Notes: generated from the sequence alone by a model not told the origin. A DNA stretch of 40,305 nt from Methylobacterium thuringiense (GCF_022179645.1 NZ_BPRA01000029.1:1-40305), one strand, 5' to 3'. Shown: positions 1-6,883, numbered from the stretch's first letter. A program made the numbers and translations.

Positions 1-641
1 GTCCGCATCCGAGGTCAGCCGGAAAAAAGCCATCCCACCCTCACATTTGCAGCCAAGCCTGGCTTTTAAGTACTCTAACGCTAATTAACTGGGTCACCTA
101 GCTGTTTTGGATAGCAGCAGTAGACCCAGCCAAAGATCAACTGCGATTAATTGGTCGATAAAATCTGTCTATCGCCTTGGAGCAGTTTTATTCGACTGTC
201 TCTGAAATTTAATAGATATGAAGTCAAGTGTTCAGCGGAATGTTTATAAAATAATTGTCGCAAAAATGTCTAACGGCTTAGATTGACTGCTGAATGGAAT
301 GGGCCCTAGATCGATGGGGTCAATAAAAATGCGTTTGTCTAATTTTTTTAGCGGATTCGGCCACAGCATGAAGGCTTGCTGTGCGTGCGCTGTAGGATTT
401 CACCCTGAAAAAGGTTCTGTCGGCCCTTGGTGTCTACACCGCCAGCCAGCTTAAAACTATACCGTCGCTAAATCGCCCTGACGAGACATCTGTCCTGCCA
501 GTCAAGCTGTCAGGTATTCGACCGTTTTCCTGACAACCTGACCGGCGCGTGCCTTCACCATGCGAAACGGCTCAGTTTTCGTAAGGAAAATATGACAGGA
601 AATGTATTGTATGAAAAATGTAGCTATATTACTAAGCTAAC
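1..641. other. Non-coding region upstream of recombinase
   Basis: I see no credible coding frame here. The sequence is clearly more AT-rich than the genes to the right and has many stop codons in all frames. The only structure I can support is an inverted repeat near 508-535, listed separately, and an AT-rich stretch at about 588-640 just before the recombinase start that could hold its promoter. Confidence 0.6.
508..535. promoter_or_regulatory. Inverted repeat upstream of serine recombinase
   Basis: TGTCAGG at 508-514 is mirrored by CCTGACA at 529-535 with a 14-base spacer. It lies about 110 bases upstream of the recombinase start. Tn3-family resolvases bind imperfect inverted sites (res) upstream of their own gene, so this could be a recombinase-binding site. 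That is inference from position. The spacing matches half-sites but I cannot recognise a full three-site res array. Confidence 0.3.
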
Positions 642-1223
642 ATGTTTGTCGGCTATGCGCGCGTCTCCACCATCGATCAAAACCTCGACCTGCAGCGCGA
701 CGCGCTTGAGCGGGCTGGGTGCGAGCAGATTTTCTATGAAAAGAAATCTGGAAAGGCTGGCACAAAGCGCCCCGAGTTTGAGACCGCCCTCGCCTACCTG
801 CGCCCCACCGACGTGCTGGTGGTCTGGAAGCTCGATCGGCTCGGCCGCTCGCTGGTCGAGATGATGCGCACGATCGACGGGCTGCGCATGAAGGAGATCC
901 ACTTCCGCAGCCTGACCGAGCAGTTCGACAGCGCGACGGCCCATGGCCGTTTCGCCCTGCAGATGCACGGTGCCATGGCCGAGTACTTCCTCGACCTGAA
1001 CCGTGAGCGCACGATGGAGGGCCTGAAAGCCGCCATCGCGCGGGGCCGCAAGGGCGGCCGACCCAAGGCGCTCAAGGAAGCTGACATCGAAGCAGGGCGT
1101 GCTCTGCTCGCCGCCGGTACCATCAGCGTCGCCGAAATTGCCAAGCGCCTCGGGGTCAGCCGCTACACCTTCTACCAGTACTTCCCCCAGGCACGGGCCC
1201 GTAGCCAGGCGGCGAAGGGCTGA
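642..1223 (+). CDS. Serine recombinase (resolvase/invertase family)
   Basis: This 193-residue protein is a small serine recombinase that cuts and rejoins DNA at specific sites. The N-terminal catalytic domain starts with YARVST (residues 5-10), where Ser9 is the expected nucleophile. The conserved DRLGRS motif is at 65-70 and supplies catalytic arginines. The long E-helix region ends near residue 130. A GRKGGRPK basic linker (135-142) precedes a C-terminal helix-turn-helix at about 159-180. The length is normal for the Tn3 resolvase/Hin invertase group, so it looks intact. No Shine-Dalgarno sequence is obvious before the ATG. An HNH gene starts five bases after its stop, so the two are probably co-transcribed. 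It could be a transposon resolvase or a stand-alone element recombinase. No transposase is next to it. Confidence 0.93.
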   Translation: MFVGYARVSTIDQNLDLQRDALERAGCEQIFYEKKSGKAGTKRPEFETALAYLRPTDVLVVWKLDRLGRSLVEMMRTIDGLRMKEIHFRSLTEQFDSATAHGRFALQMHGAMAEYFLDLNRERTMEGLKAAIARGRKGGRPKALKEADIEAGRALLAAGTISVAEIAKRLGVSRYTFYQYFPQARARSQAAKG

Positions 1224-1228
1224 ACCCG

Positions 1229-1675
1229 ATGCCGATCCGCCCGGAGAACCGATGGCTCTATCCGATTGATTGGCCGCAGCTCTCGGACGTGATCCGGTTC
1301 GAGCGGGCCTGTGGTCGCTGTGAAGGCTGCGGCCGACCACACGGGCGCTTGGTCTATCACCTCGGCGATGGCCGCTGGTGGGACGATGCGGCTTCGGTAT
1401 GGCGCAGTGGGCGAGGCCGAGCCCTAAAACTCGCGCCAATCGACGAATTGCCGATCGGCACCACGATCCTGACAACACAGGTCGTTTTGGCCTGCGCTCA
1501 CCTCGATCATGATCCTTCGAACAACGAGTCGCGAAATCTGAAGGCGTTCTGTCAGCGGTGCCACATGCTTCACGACAAGGCCGAGCACCTGCGCCAACGT
1601 TGGTTCACGTATCGGTTGAGGAAGGCCTTGGGCGATCTGTTCCTAGGACCTTACCCGTTTCGGCACCGGTCGTGA
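1229..1675 (+). CDS. Small HNH endonuclease-like protein (copy 1)
   Basis: This 148-residue protein has the layout of an HNH nuclease. A first zinc-type CxxC pair (CEGC, about residues 31-34) is followed by AHLDHD (about 91-96), NLKAFCQRCH and a final His. Known HNH enzymes use such a His-Asn-His metal site to nick DNA. The ends are well defined: the MPIR...YPIDW start and the GDLFLGPYPF finish are shared with the minus-strand paralogue at 26360-26794, which supports this ATG. The gap to the upstream recombinase is five bases, implying one transcript. The pairing suggests a mobile-element role, but the target and activity are unknown. A third, decayed copy lies at 24817-24931. The family call is firm. 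Nuclease activity is inferred from motifs only. Confidence 0.85.
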   Translation: MPIRPENRWLYPIDWPQLSDVIRFERACGRCEGCGRPHGRLVYHLGDGRWWDDAASVWRSGRGRALKLAPIDELPIGTTILTTQVVLACAHLDHDPSNNESRNLKAFCQRCHMLHDKAEHLRQRWFTYRLRKALGDLFLGPYPFRHRS

Positions 1676-2275
1676 TCAGACGCTCTCGAAGTCCCTGATG
1701 TGTTGATGGGGTTGGACGGGGCATGGCTTCGCCTGCCGGAGACGAAGCCTGCTACCTGACGCGCCGAAGCAGGCCGTACCGGTAACATGTATCGATGAGC
1801 GAAACCCTGTCGGGGAGGCCGGGGTCAGGCGGTCGGCCTTTACTCGCCGCTTCCTCTCTCCCGAGAGCTGACGCGGAGCGTTCCGGGTGCTCATCGATCG
1901 GCAACCCGGGGTGTCTGTGGGGTCGGGGCATCCCGTTCCCACTCCTGCGACAGGTCTCCCTATCGCTTGCTGCCGGTGCCCTCCGGCCGATCATGGCAAC
2001 CCGAAGCGGCCTGGCTAGCCCGACGGACCACGGCTCCATAGGGGAGCTGGCTATCTTGCCAAAAACCCTACACGACCTTTTTGTTCCTAGAAAGCAGCTT
2101 TAGATCACATGCCTGTGAAAGTTGTCGCAGATGGTCTGAGAGAGAGCTATGATGCAGGCTATGCTGTCAATCGACGGGGTCCAGTGAGCGGTATCGGACA
2201 GCCGAGTGAAAGCCGTCCAATCCTGTTCACGTATGACGCATCGCAACCCACACGCAGACGCTGATACCGCTTTGA
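1676..2275. other. Gap without a supported gene
   Basis: Open frames here are short, overlap each other on both strands and have Arg/Ser/Pro-rich shadow-like composition, so I do not call a gene. A perfect 7-bp inverted repeat (GCCTGCT at 1747-1753, AGCAGGC at 1768-1774) sits about 70 bases after the HNH stop but lacks a T-run, so it is at best a weak terminator. Confidence 0.5.
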
Positions 2276-2440
2276 GACTTCGGGTACCTTCGCCGCACGA
2301 ACGCGGACAAGAGCTGCGACGTGATTGTGCTGCTTGATATCGGAAAATCCGACAACGCACCAATCACCAATCGCGAGATCGTCCGCCGAGCTGGTGTCTC
2401 GCCTCAGACAGTCGGCAATATCGGGAGGCGTTGCTCATAA
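2276..2440 (+). pseudogene. Remnant of IS630-like transposase N-terminus
   Basis: The frame read from 2276 to the TAA at 2438-2440 has no plausible start. Its second half reads VLLDIGKSDNAPITNREIVR followed by RAGVSPQTVGNIGRR. That is the layout of the helix-turn-helix at the N-terminus of IS630-family transposases: a hydrophobic helix with Asp, then a small-residue turn, a GVS turn and TV plus basic residues. The frame then stops, and the catalytic DDE domain is absent downstream. I read it as the leftover of an insertion sequence truncated on both sides. An alternative is a fragment of another HTH protein. The family assignment rests on pattern only. Confidence 0.4.
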
Positions 2441-2525
2441 GCATATTTGAGGCGGCGTCGCTGTACTACACGCACTTGCATCGAGAAGAAGGGGGATGGG
2501 GCGCCGCAAAGCGCCCCAGTGCGTA

Positions 2526-2780
2526 CTACGAAGATTTGAGTTCGATTAGCTTTCGACCAATGTTGTATAATCGTTTATCGTCCTCGTGGGCACATCGTGT
2601 AAAATTGGCCAGCTTGTGGTTGTCGCGCTGGCCCATCTTAAACGCTTCGATAACGTGCCCCATCTCATTTGAGTCGCCCTTGGTGAAGGCTTCAATTAGT
2701 TCAGTGCGGCCTTTGACGTCTTCGCCCTGGTTTAAACTCCAGTCCAAGTCCTCTTTAACTGATTTCCAGTTTGCGGACAT
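2526..2780 (-). CDS. Hypothetical protein, 84 aa
   Basis: I do not recognise this protein. The start was set at the ATG at 2780 because GGGAGG lies five bases upstream. The longer frame to 2813 would bypass this site. The product is soluble and rich in charged residues, with SANWKSVKEDLDWSLNQGED near the N-terminus and EMGHVIEAFKMGQ in the middle. There is no signal peptide or membrane segment. Its base composition is more AT-rich than the neighbouring genes, which fits an acquired gene. It is divergent to the paralogue pair beginning at 2878, with about 100 bases between the starts. Confidence 0.6.
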   Translation of the reverse strand: MSANWKSVKEDLDWSLNQGEDVKGRTELIEAFTKGDSNEMGHVIEAFKMGQRDNHKLANFTRCAHEDDKRLYNIGRKLIELKSS

Positions 2781-2877
2781 TTTTCCCTCCCTTGTCCCCT
2801 GCGGGACAAGCACAAGGATACGCCGCTTTTTGTTCCCGTCGAGCCATCACTGTCAGCACCATCAGAAGGTCTCTCGA

Positions 2878-3147
2878 ATGACGGCGCACGTCACCCTCGA
2901 CCTGATCGAGACCACCGCCAAGGCGATTGACGCACTGCTGACCGCAATCGACGGCGCCCCGGCCATCGGAGCCGTCACGGCCTACCGCGCCGCCATCACT
3001 CGGCACGGCCGCCAACTCGTCGCCAGCATCGGGCCGTCCGCCCTCGACGCCGTTCTCGATAGGATCAAAGCCGAGGCGCCCGACAAGGCCGCCCGGCAGG
3101 ACCGCGAGCGCATCGTCGCGTTGGCATGGGAAGGGCTCGCAGCATGA
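2878..3147 (+). CDS. Small helical protein, first of an overlapping paralogue pair
   Basis: This 89-residue protein has no recognised domain. It starts at the ATG at 2878, where AGAAGG lies eight bases upstream. The longer upstream extension of this frame has poor composition and was rejected. The sequence is Ala-rich and predicted helical, ending in RERIVALAWEGLAA. It can be aligned with the next gene over most of its length: IDALLTAID with VAALIAALE, YRAAITRHGRQ with HRSAVRQQGK, and LAWEGL with REAWSGL. The stop codon overlaps the start of that gene by four bases (ATGA), so the two are probably translated together. A job in the cell cannot be given from sequence. Confidence 0.65.
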   Translation: MTAHVTLDLIETTAKAIDALLTAIDGAPAIGAVTAYRAAITRHGRQLVASIGPSALDAVLDRIKAEAPDKAARQDRERIVALAWEGLAA

Positions 3148-3488
3148 AGCGTCCGCGCACGACCAGCCTGGTCAGCCCGCCGCCAGACGTCGTGCTGTCG
3201 TCCAAGCCCCAGGTACCCGCCAAACCAACTTGGCGCGAGCTTGCTCCCATCGTTGCCGCGCTGATCGCAGCACTTGAGATCGTTGAGACCTCGCCGCGAA
3301 CCGGGCCGGCGTTGAGAGCGCACCGATCCGCCGTCCGTCAGCAGGGCAAGGCTGCATCGGCGATAGGCGGATCCGAGGCGATGCAGGAAGCACTTCGGCA
3401 GGTTGCTGAGGCTGACCCCGCTCGTGCCGACGCTCGGACACAGCTTGTCCGAGAGGCATGGTCCGGCCTGCCGGGATGGGCGGCATGA
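3144..3488 (+). CDS. Small helical protein, second of an overlapping paralogue pair
   Basis: This 114-residue protein is a diverged copy of the upstream gene. The ATG at 3144 overlaps the upstream TGA in an ATGA junction, and GAAGGG lies before it, so I prefer it to the in-frame start at 3126. The first 35 residues are Pro/Ser/Lys-rich and probably flexible. The rest is helical and ends in VREAWSGLPGWAA, matching the end of its neighbour. No signal peptide, membrane segment or catalytic motif is visible. Tandem retention of both copies suggests they act together, for example as a hetero-oligomer. That is only inference. Confidence 0.65.
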   Translation: MKRPRTTSLVSPPPDVVLSSKPQVPAKPTWRELAPIVAALIAALEIVETSPRTGPALRAHRSAVRQQGKAASAIGGSEAMQEALRQVAEADPARADARTQLVREAWSGLPGWAA

Positions 3489-3556
3489 TAGCAGCCACTG
3501 AAACGGCGGCCCCCACTGTTCGGCTTTGGCGTCCTACTGGCCCCACAGATGAGTAG
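3485..3556 (+). CDS. Possible 23-aa peptide overlapping the upstream gene
   Basis: An ATG at 3485 overlaps the TGA of the upstream gene (ATGA) and opens a 23-codon frame ending at 3556. The peptide ends in TVRLWRPTGPTDE. It continues the overlap pattern of the pair before it, but it is very short and its tail is crossed by a minus-strand peptide gene. It may be a fragment of a once longer gene. Low confidence. Confidence 0.25.
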   Translation: MIAATETAAPTVRLWRPTGPTDE

Positions 3557-3632
3557 CCGATCCAATAACAGCAACGACAAGACCGCTGATGAACACTCCA
3601 ATCATTGCGTACGAAATGCTCTTCAGTTTCAT
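3534..3632 (-). CDS. Single-helix membrane peptide, 32 aa
   Basis: The minus-strand ATG at 3632 opens a 32-codon frame. It begins MKLKSISYAMIGVF, continues with a hydrophobic run of about 20 residues, and ends HLWGQ. This is a short basic N-terminus followed by one transmembrane helix. AAAGGA lies about ten bases upstream of the ATG. The start resembles the peptide encoded at 3964-4038 (RAISYA versus KSISYA), which supports both as real. Function is unknown. Such peptides often bind membrane protein complexes or act as toxins, but nothing here decides between these. Confidence 0.5.
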   Translation of the reverse strand: MKLKSISYAMIGVFISGLVVAVIGSATHLWGQ

Positions 3633-3887
3633 GAGGAAGCGTCCTTTCGATCAGCCGAGATCCAGCAGTACGATCCTGACGATTCATCGCGCCGACGATG
3701 AGAGCCGCCACAACACTGCTAGGCAAGCGATCACGTTGCGCTGCAACCAATCGCCGAGCAAGTGCAACAATAATTCCGATCGAACCTGCACTACTTCGCG
3801 ATACCATCGGATGCCGGATCAGCATGCGGGCGAACTCGATGCAGATGGTGTTGAGGCTGTCAGGGGCGCGGTCGTGACCGCCCACAT

Positions 3888-3914
3888 GAAAACGGCGGGG
3901 CTCTCACCCCGCCG
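3888..3914 (-). terminator. Intrinsic terminator after the exported-protein operon
   Basis: On the plus strand CGGCGGGG (3893-3900) and CCCCGCCG (3907-3914) form a perfect 8-bp stem with a six-base loop. Read on the minus strand the stem is followed by TTTT (3889-3892 complement). It lies 50 bases after the stop of the peptide gene at 3964, in the right orientation to end the 4323-to-3964 transcript. Confidence 0.8.
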
Positions 3915-3963
3915 CGTAACCGTCAGATCGAAGGCGCGTCTACGCGCCTCACAGCACTTGGGC

Positions 3964-4038
3964 CTAGCCGATGGCTGTCGTCACGAGGCCAAGGCCGAAG
4001 GCTGCGGCCGTCGCGTAGGAAATGGCTCTCAGGACCAT
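3964..4038 (-). CDS. Membrane peptide, 24 aa
   Basis: The minus-strand ATG at 4038 starts three bases after the stop of the upstream exported-protein gene, so it is probably translated by re-initiation. The peptide starts MVLRAISYATAAAF and continues as a hydrophobic Ala/Gly/Leu/Val stretch, long enough for one membrane span. It shares the basic-then-ISYA start with the 32-residue peptide at 3534-3632. A strong terminator follows 50 bases later, so this is the last cistron of a short operon. The role is unknown. Confidence 0.45.
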   Translation of the reverse strand: MVLRAISYATAAAFGLGLVTTAIG

Positions 4039-4041
4039 GGA

Positions 4042-4323
4042 TCAGCAGCGGGTCCCGCCGGACGTCTGGCCGTACTGCTTCACGGGGAAGTTCTGCTGGT
4101 TGGCGTTGCCCTCGGAGGCCGAGTCGCCGACGCAGCGGTCATAGAGCGGGCCATCAACGCCGCCGAGAGGGCCGGTCGTCTGCGCGTTGTAGGAGGAGGC
4201 CGGCGCGAACTGCTCGATCGTCGGCAGGACGACGCTCTCAGGTCCCCGAGCGAATGCAGAGCCGGCGGACACGCCTGCAAGAAGAAGAGCGGCGGTGGCG
4301 ACGGCGATTACGCGATTGGTCAT
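4042..4323 (-). CDS. Exported small protein, 93 aa
   Basis: The protein has a clear signal peptide: MTNR, then a hydrophobic Ala/Val/Leu core, then GSAFA with cleavage expected before RGPES (about residue 25). The mature part of about 68 residues is polar, rich in Gly, Gln, Asn and Ser, and has two cysteines (YDRC and the final Cys) that could pair in the periplasm. I chose the ATG at 4323 because it puts the signal peptide at the N-terminus. The upstream extension would bury it. I do not recognise a domain. It heads a short operon with the 24-residue membrane peptide and ends at the terminator at 3888-3914. Confidence 0.7.
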   Translation of the reverse strand: MTNRVIAVATAALLLAGVSAGSAFARGPESVVLPTIEQFAPASSYNAQTTGPLGGVDGPLYDRCVGDSASEGNANQQNFPVKQYGQTSGGTRC

Positions 4324-4466
4324 GATGGTATTCTTGGATCCTGTTGCAGATCGGGCCGTTTGGCCGACTGCATCTCGATTGCTCTGAACACGATGTGGGA
4401 TGCCGATCGCGGCCATGACGTGCTGGCTCGCACGCTGCATCGCGGAACAATGCTGGAGGCGCTGAT

Positions 4467-4685
4467 ATGACCCCGAGAGAGACCGCAGCCTTCAACGTCG
4501 GACTCGCCCACGCCGCTGAGATGGCGCGCATCGCAGCCATCAGCATCGAGATCCGCGACGACGCTCGGCAGGTCCGCCAGCAGGCCGCTGCCGCCGCTCT
4601 TCACGGTCTCGCCGAAGGGCTGCGAGAGGCCGCCCGCGCCAAGGTCGCCGAGACAAGCGAGGTGCACATTCGTGAAACCTCTTAG
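4467..4685 (+). CDS. Small helical protein, 72 aa
   Basis: The ATG at 4467 is preceded by GGAGG at a usable distance. The product is Ala- and Arg-rich and predicted to be almost wholly helical, with heptad-like spacing of Ile/Leu/Ala (ARIAAISIEIRDDARQVRQQ). It has no membrane segment or signal peptide. It opens the plus-strand cluster that continues with the DUF5681 protein after an 81-base gap. This position, ahead of a phage-associated gene, suggests a mobile-element origin. I do not recognise the family. Confidence 0.6.
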   Translation: MTPRETAAFNVGLAHAAEMARIAAISIEIRDDARQVRQQAAAAALHGLAEGLREAARAKVAETSEVHIRETS

Positions 4686-4766
4686 CTCCTGCTATATTTC
4701 TAACTGGACGGGCCGATCTGGCTGTTCCCTGGCTGATATTTACAGCCATCCCACGCTCTGAGTGTT

Positions 4767-5192
4767 GTGATGCGAGGCGACGGAAAACCATTCGCGGAAG
4801 GCCAGAGCGGCAATCCGGCCGGCCGTCCGAGAGGTAGTCGCAACCGTGCGACGCTTGCCCTCGAAACGATCCTCGACGGAGATGCCGAGGCCATCGTCCG
4901 CAAGGCGATCGAGTTGGCGCGCGAGGGCGAACCGCAGGCCCTTCGTATGTGCCTGGATCGTTTGCTGCCCGTAAGGCGCGAACGACCCGTACGGTTCGAA
5001 CTGCCCGAGATCACCACCACGGACGACCTGCCGAAGGCGACGAGCGCCCTCCTGCAAGCCGTCGCGTCCGGCGACATCACCCCATCAGAAGCGGCGGACG
5101 TCGGGCACGCCCTAGCTGCACACATGAGGGCGATCGAGACCGCGAGCCTGAACGAGCGGATGCGTCGGATCGAGGAGGATGGAGCACGATGA
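4767..5192 (+). CDS. DUF5681 domain protein
   Basis: The N-terminus carries the family signature KPFAEGQSGNPAGRPRGSRN (residues 7-26), a Gly/Arg-rich segment characteristic of DUF5681. Members of this family often sit just upstream of phage large-terminase genes and may help DNA packaging. That role is known by association only. The remaining residues are helical and acidic, typical of the family at this length (141 aa). The start could be the GTG at 4767 or the adjacent ATG at 4770. No terminase follows. Instead there are five tiny genes, the first overlapping this stop by four bases, so the region may be a remodelled prophage end or an independent cassette. Confidence 0.82.
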   Translation: MMRGDGKPFAEGQSGNPAGRPRGSRNRATLALETILDGDAEAIVRKAIELAREGEPQALRMCLDRLLPVRRERPVRFELPEITTTDDLPKATSALLQAVASGDITPSEAADVGHALAAHMRAIETASLNERMRRIEEDGAR

Positions 5193-5440
5193 CGACAGGA
5201 AACCTCGACCACCGCCTACGCAAGATCGAGCACGCCCAGGGCCTACACGGCGACCTCGAACAGATGACCGACGCCCAACTCTGGCGGATCGTTCGCGCGA
5301 GCTACCGACAGCTTGCCGCCGAGCACGGTAGCCTCGCCCAGGCCACCACCCACCTTCGGACCACCGGTCACGTCGACGATGCCTATCTTGCCGCCCTGAT
5401 CGAAGAGGACACGGGAGGTCCGAATGCTGTCCGGCATTGA
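5189..5440 (+). CDS. Microprotein 1 of the L-R-x-x-IE operon, 83 aa
   Basis: The ATG at 5189 overlaps the upstream TGA by four bases. The protein starts MTTGNLDHRLRKIEHAQG, a short amphipathic basic-acidic helix that recurs at the start of the next four genes. The rest is helical and acidic: EQMTDAQLWRIVRASYRQL, then a tail ending VDDAYLAALIEEDTGGPNAV. No cysteine, membrane segment or catalytic motif is visible. The TDAQLWRI and TDDELDALI segments of this gene and the next are alike, so the similarity extends beyond the first helix. Function is unknown. Confidence 0.7.
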   Translation: MTTGNLDHRLRKIEHAQGLHGDLEQMTDAQLWRIVRASYRQLAAEHGSLAQATTHLRTTGHVDDAYLAALIEEDTGGPNAVRH

Positions 5441-5606
5441 AGCCCGCCTGCGCAAGGCCGAACGCCGCTTCGCCGATCGCGTCTCCGGCGTGCACCGCTA
5501 CACTGACGACGAACTCGACGCCCTGATCGCCTGGCTGAAGGACCCGCAGCCCGAGCGCGAGGAATGGGCCGTGGCGCTTCTCAACCGCGAGGGGATGATC
5601 CGATGA
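5424..5606 (+). CDS. Microprotein 2 of the L-R-x-x-IE operon, 60 aa
   Basis: The ATG at 5424 lies inside the end of the upstream gene, overlapping it by 17 bases, with GGAGGT just before it. The product begins MLSGIEARLRKAERRF, the same helix pattern as its neighbours, followed by YTDDELDALIAWLKDPQPER. That segment resembles the TDAQLWRIV segment of microprotein 1. It is soluble, charged and without recognised domains. The gene ends in an ATGA overlap with the next cistron. Confidence 0.7.
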   Translation: MLSGIEARLRKAERRFADRVSGVHRYTDDELDALIAWLKDPQPEREEWAVALLNREGMIR

Positions 5607-5854
5607 GCCTCGACGCCCTCCGCCGTCGTCTCGACCGCATCGAGGCTCGACAGGGCGCCGGCCACATCACCAGCCTGTGCAACCTCGCCGGCCACCCTGC
5701 CCCTATCGCGGCCGAGGCCGTCCGAGACTGGCGCGCATGGGTTGCCGATGGCCGAGCCAGCCGGAACGGCGACACACTGATCCTTCGCGCTCCGGTGCTG
5801 ACTGCCGAGCAATGGTCTGCCGCCCACGAACCACGTTCCGGGAGCCTGCAATGA
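5603..5854 (+). CDS. Microprotein 3 of the L-R-x-x-IE operon, 83 aa
   Basis: The ATG at 5603 overlaps the previous stop (ATGA). It starts MSLDALRRRLDRIEARQG, the clearest version of the shared helix. The second half (RDWRAWVADGRASRNGDTL, then RAPVLTAEQWSA) aligns with the second half of microprotein 5 (ANWRVRVAQGRASAPNGVL, then TERSEMSEAEWA). So these two are full-length paralogues, not just similar at the N-terminus. No membrane or catalytic features are visible. It may assemble through the N-terminal helices. Confidence 0.7.
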   Translation: MSLDALRRRLDRIEARQGAGHITSLCNLAGHPAPIAAEAVRDWRAWVADGRASRNGDTLILRAPVLTAEQWSAAHEPRSGSLQ

Positions 5855-6060
5855 GCATCAGCGATCTCCGCCGTCGCCTCGACAAGGTCGAAGCACGACA
5901 CCGGCAGCCAGAACATCGCGGCGCCATCCAGATCATCACGCGGGACGATGCGGATGCCGAGCGCCAGATCGCGGCCATCGTCGCGGCGGGCGGTCCCGGC
6001 CCCGGAATCCTCATGATCGACCGCCGCATCGTCGTCCCTGGACCGAGGAGACACCAATGA
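5851..6060 (+). CDS. Microprotein 4 of the L-R-x-x-IE operon, 69 aa
   Basis: The ATG at 5851 overlaps the preceding TGA by four bases. It begins MSISDLRRRLDKVEARH, again the shared helix. The remainder is different: IQIITRDDADAERQIAAIVA followed by a Gly/Pro turn and a strand-like ILMIDRRIVVPG tail. The N-terminal helix is therefore a common tag joined to variable C-terminal parts. The stop overlaps the start of the last gene of the set. Confidence 0.7.
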   Translation: MSISDLRRRLDKVEARHRQPEHRGAIQIITRDDADAERQIAAIVAAGGPGPGILMIDRRIVVPGPRRHQ

Positions 6061-6299
6061 GCATCGTCGATTTGCGCCGCCGGCTCGAACGCATCGAGAG
6101 CGCCCGCCACGTTGGCGCGCCAATCAGCGTCATGGCCGACTACCCTATCGAGGATGACGAGGCCGACGCCGCCCTCGCGAACTGGCGAGTCCGCGTCGCG
6201 CAGGGCCGAGCCTCAGCCCCGAACGGCGTCCTCTACCTCACCGAGAGGTCGGAAATGTCAGAGGCCGAATGGGCCGACCGCCACGTTACCGAGCAGTAG
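6057..6299 (+). CDS. Microprotein 5 of the L-R-x-x-IE operon, 80 aa
   Basis: The ATG at 6057 overlaps the previous stop (ATGA). It begins MSIVDLRRRLERIESARH and its second half parallels that of microprotein 3, with WRVRVAQGRAS and a final SEAEWADRHV. It is acidic and has no cysteine, signal peptide or membrane segment. It is the last gene of the plus-strand cluster. The AraC gene on the other strand ends 23 bases further on, so the two transcription units converge here. I see no clear terminator in the small gap. Confidence 0.7.
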   Translation: MSIVDLRRRLERIESARHVGAPISVMADYPIEDDEADAALANWRVRVAQGRASAPNGVLYLTERSEMSEAEWADRHVTEQ

Positions 6300-6322
6300 C
6301 TCATGGCAGCCGGTAGCCGGCC

Positions 6323-6883
6323 TCAAGCAGGCATCTTGGGTTCTGGGGCCTCGCCGTTGATCAGACGCCTCTCTGCCATCTCAATTTCTGCGAGCTGCGC
6401 TGCAATCCAATTGCAATCGCCTTCACGTACCCGAAGCAGGTATTGTCGCGGCGACATATTAAGGCGACTTTTGAATGCGCGAGTGTAGTTCGACGCATGA
6501 GTAAAACCAATCTTCTTGGAATAATTACGTGGCTCTCCTTGAGTTCTAGAATGATTAAGTAAGTATCGAGCTGCTTTGTGAATGCGACGCGTTACAATCA
6601 GCGTCATTACGCCGCCGGCTGGCTTGAACAGCCTAAACATGACAGAGCGTGCAAGATCGAGATGTATGCGAAGATGCTCAGGACCTAAATACTCATTGCT
6701 CAAATTAGTGTCTATGAAATCAATAGACTTTTTTCTCAAACTTGAGCAGACTTCTTGATCGGATTGATCGATTTGAGCCCTGTAAGAACCTCTTCTCACA
6801 ATTATATTTTCCAAATCAACTTTCTGTGATTTACTATAGATGATATATGTAGTCAAGATCACTACGTAATTGGTTTGTTGCAC
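6323..6883 (-). CDS. Short AraC-type transcriptional regulator
   Basis: The C-terminal 110 residues have the two-HTH layout of AraC/XylS regulators. The recognition part includes ARSVMFRLFKPAGG, RIHKAARYLLN, then KKIGFTHASNYTRAFKSRLN and MSPRQYL, the usual family ending. AraC proteins usually have about 200 residues of sensor domain before this. Here only about 70 AT-rich residues precede it, so the protein is truncated or its sensor part has been replaced. The GTG at 6883 is the annotated start, but the frame stays open further upstream and the true start is uncertain. GC content is far below the surroundings (22 of 60 bases GC at 6661-6720), a sign of transfer. It is divergent from the giant autotransporter and could regulate it. 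Confidence 0.75.
   Translation of the reverse strand: MQQTNYVVILTTYIIYSKSQKVDLENIIVRRGSYRAQIDQSDQEVCSSLRKKSIDFIDTNLSNEYLGPEHLRIHLDLARSVMFRLFKPAGGVMTLIVTRRIHKAARYLLNHSRTQGEPRNYSKKIGFTHASNYTRAFKSRLNMSPRQYLLRVREGDCNWIAAQLAEIEMAERRLINGEAPEPKMPA

Noticed and set aside
1752-2103. Overlapping frames on both strands after the HNH gene
   Set aside because: No ribosome site, no domain, shadow-type composition on both strands, and the frames exclude each other.
2431-2877. 5' part of the plus-strand frame that ends with the 89-residue gene
   Set aside because: It runs opposite the 84-residue minus-strand gene, has a Ser/Leu-rich composition without features, and the ATG at 2878 has a good ribosome site.
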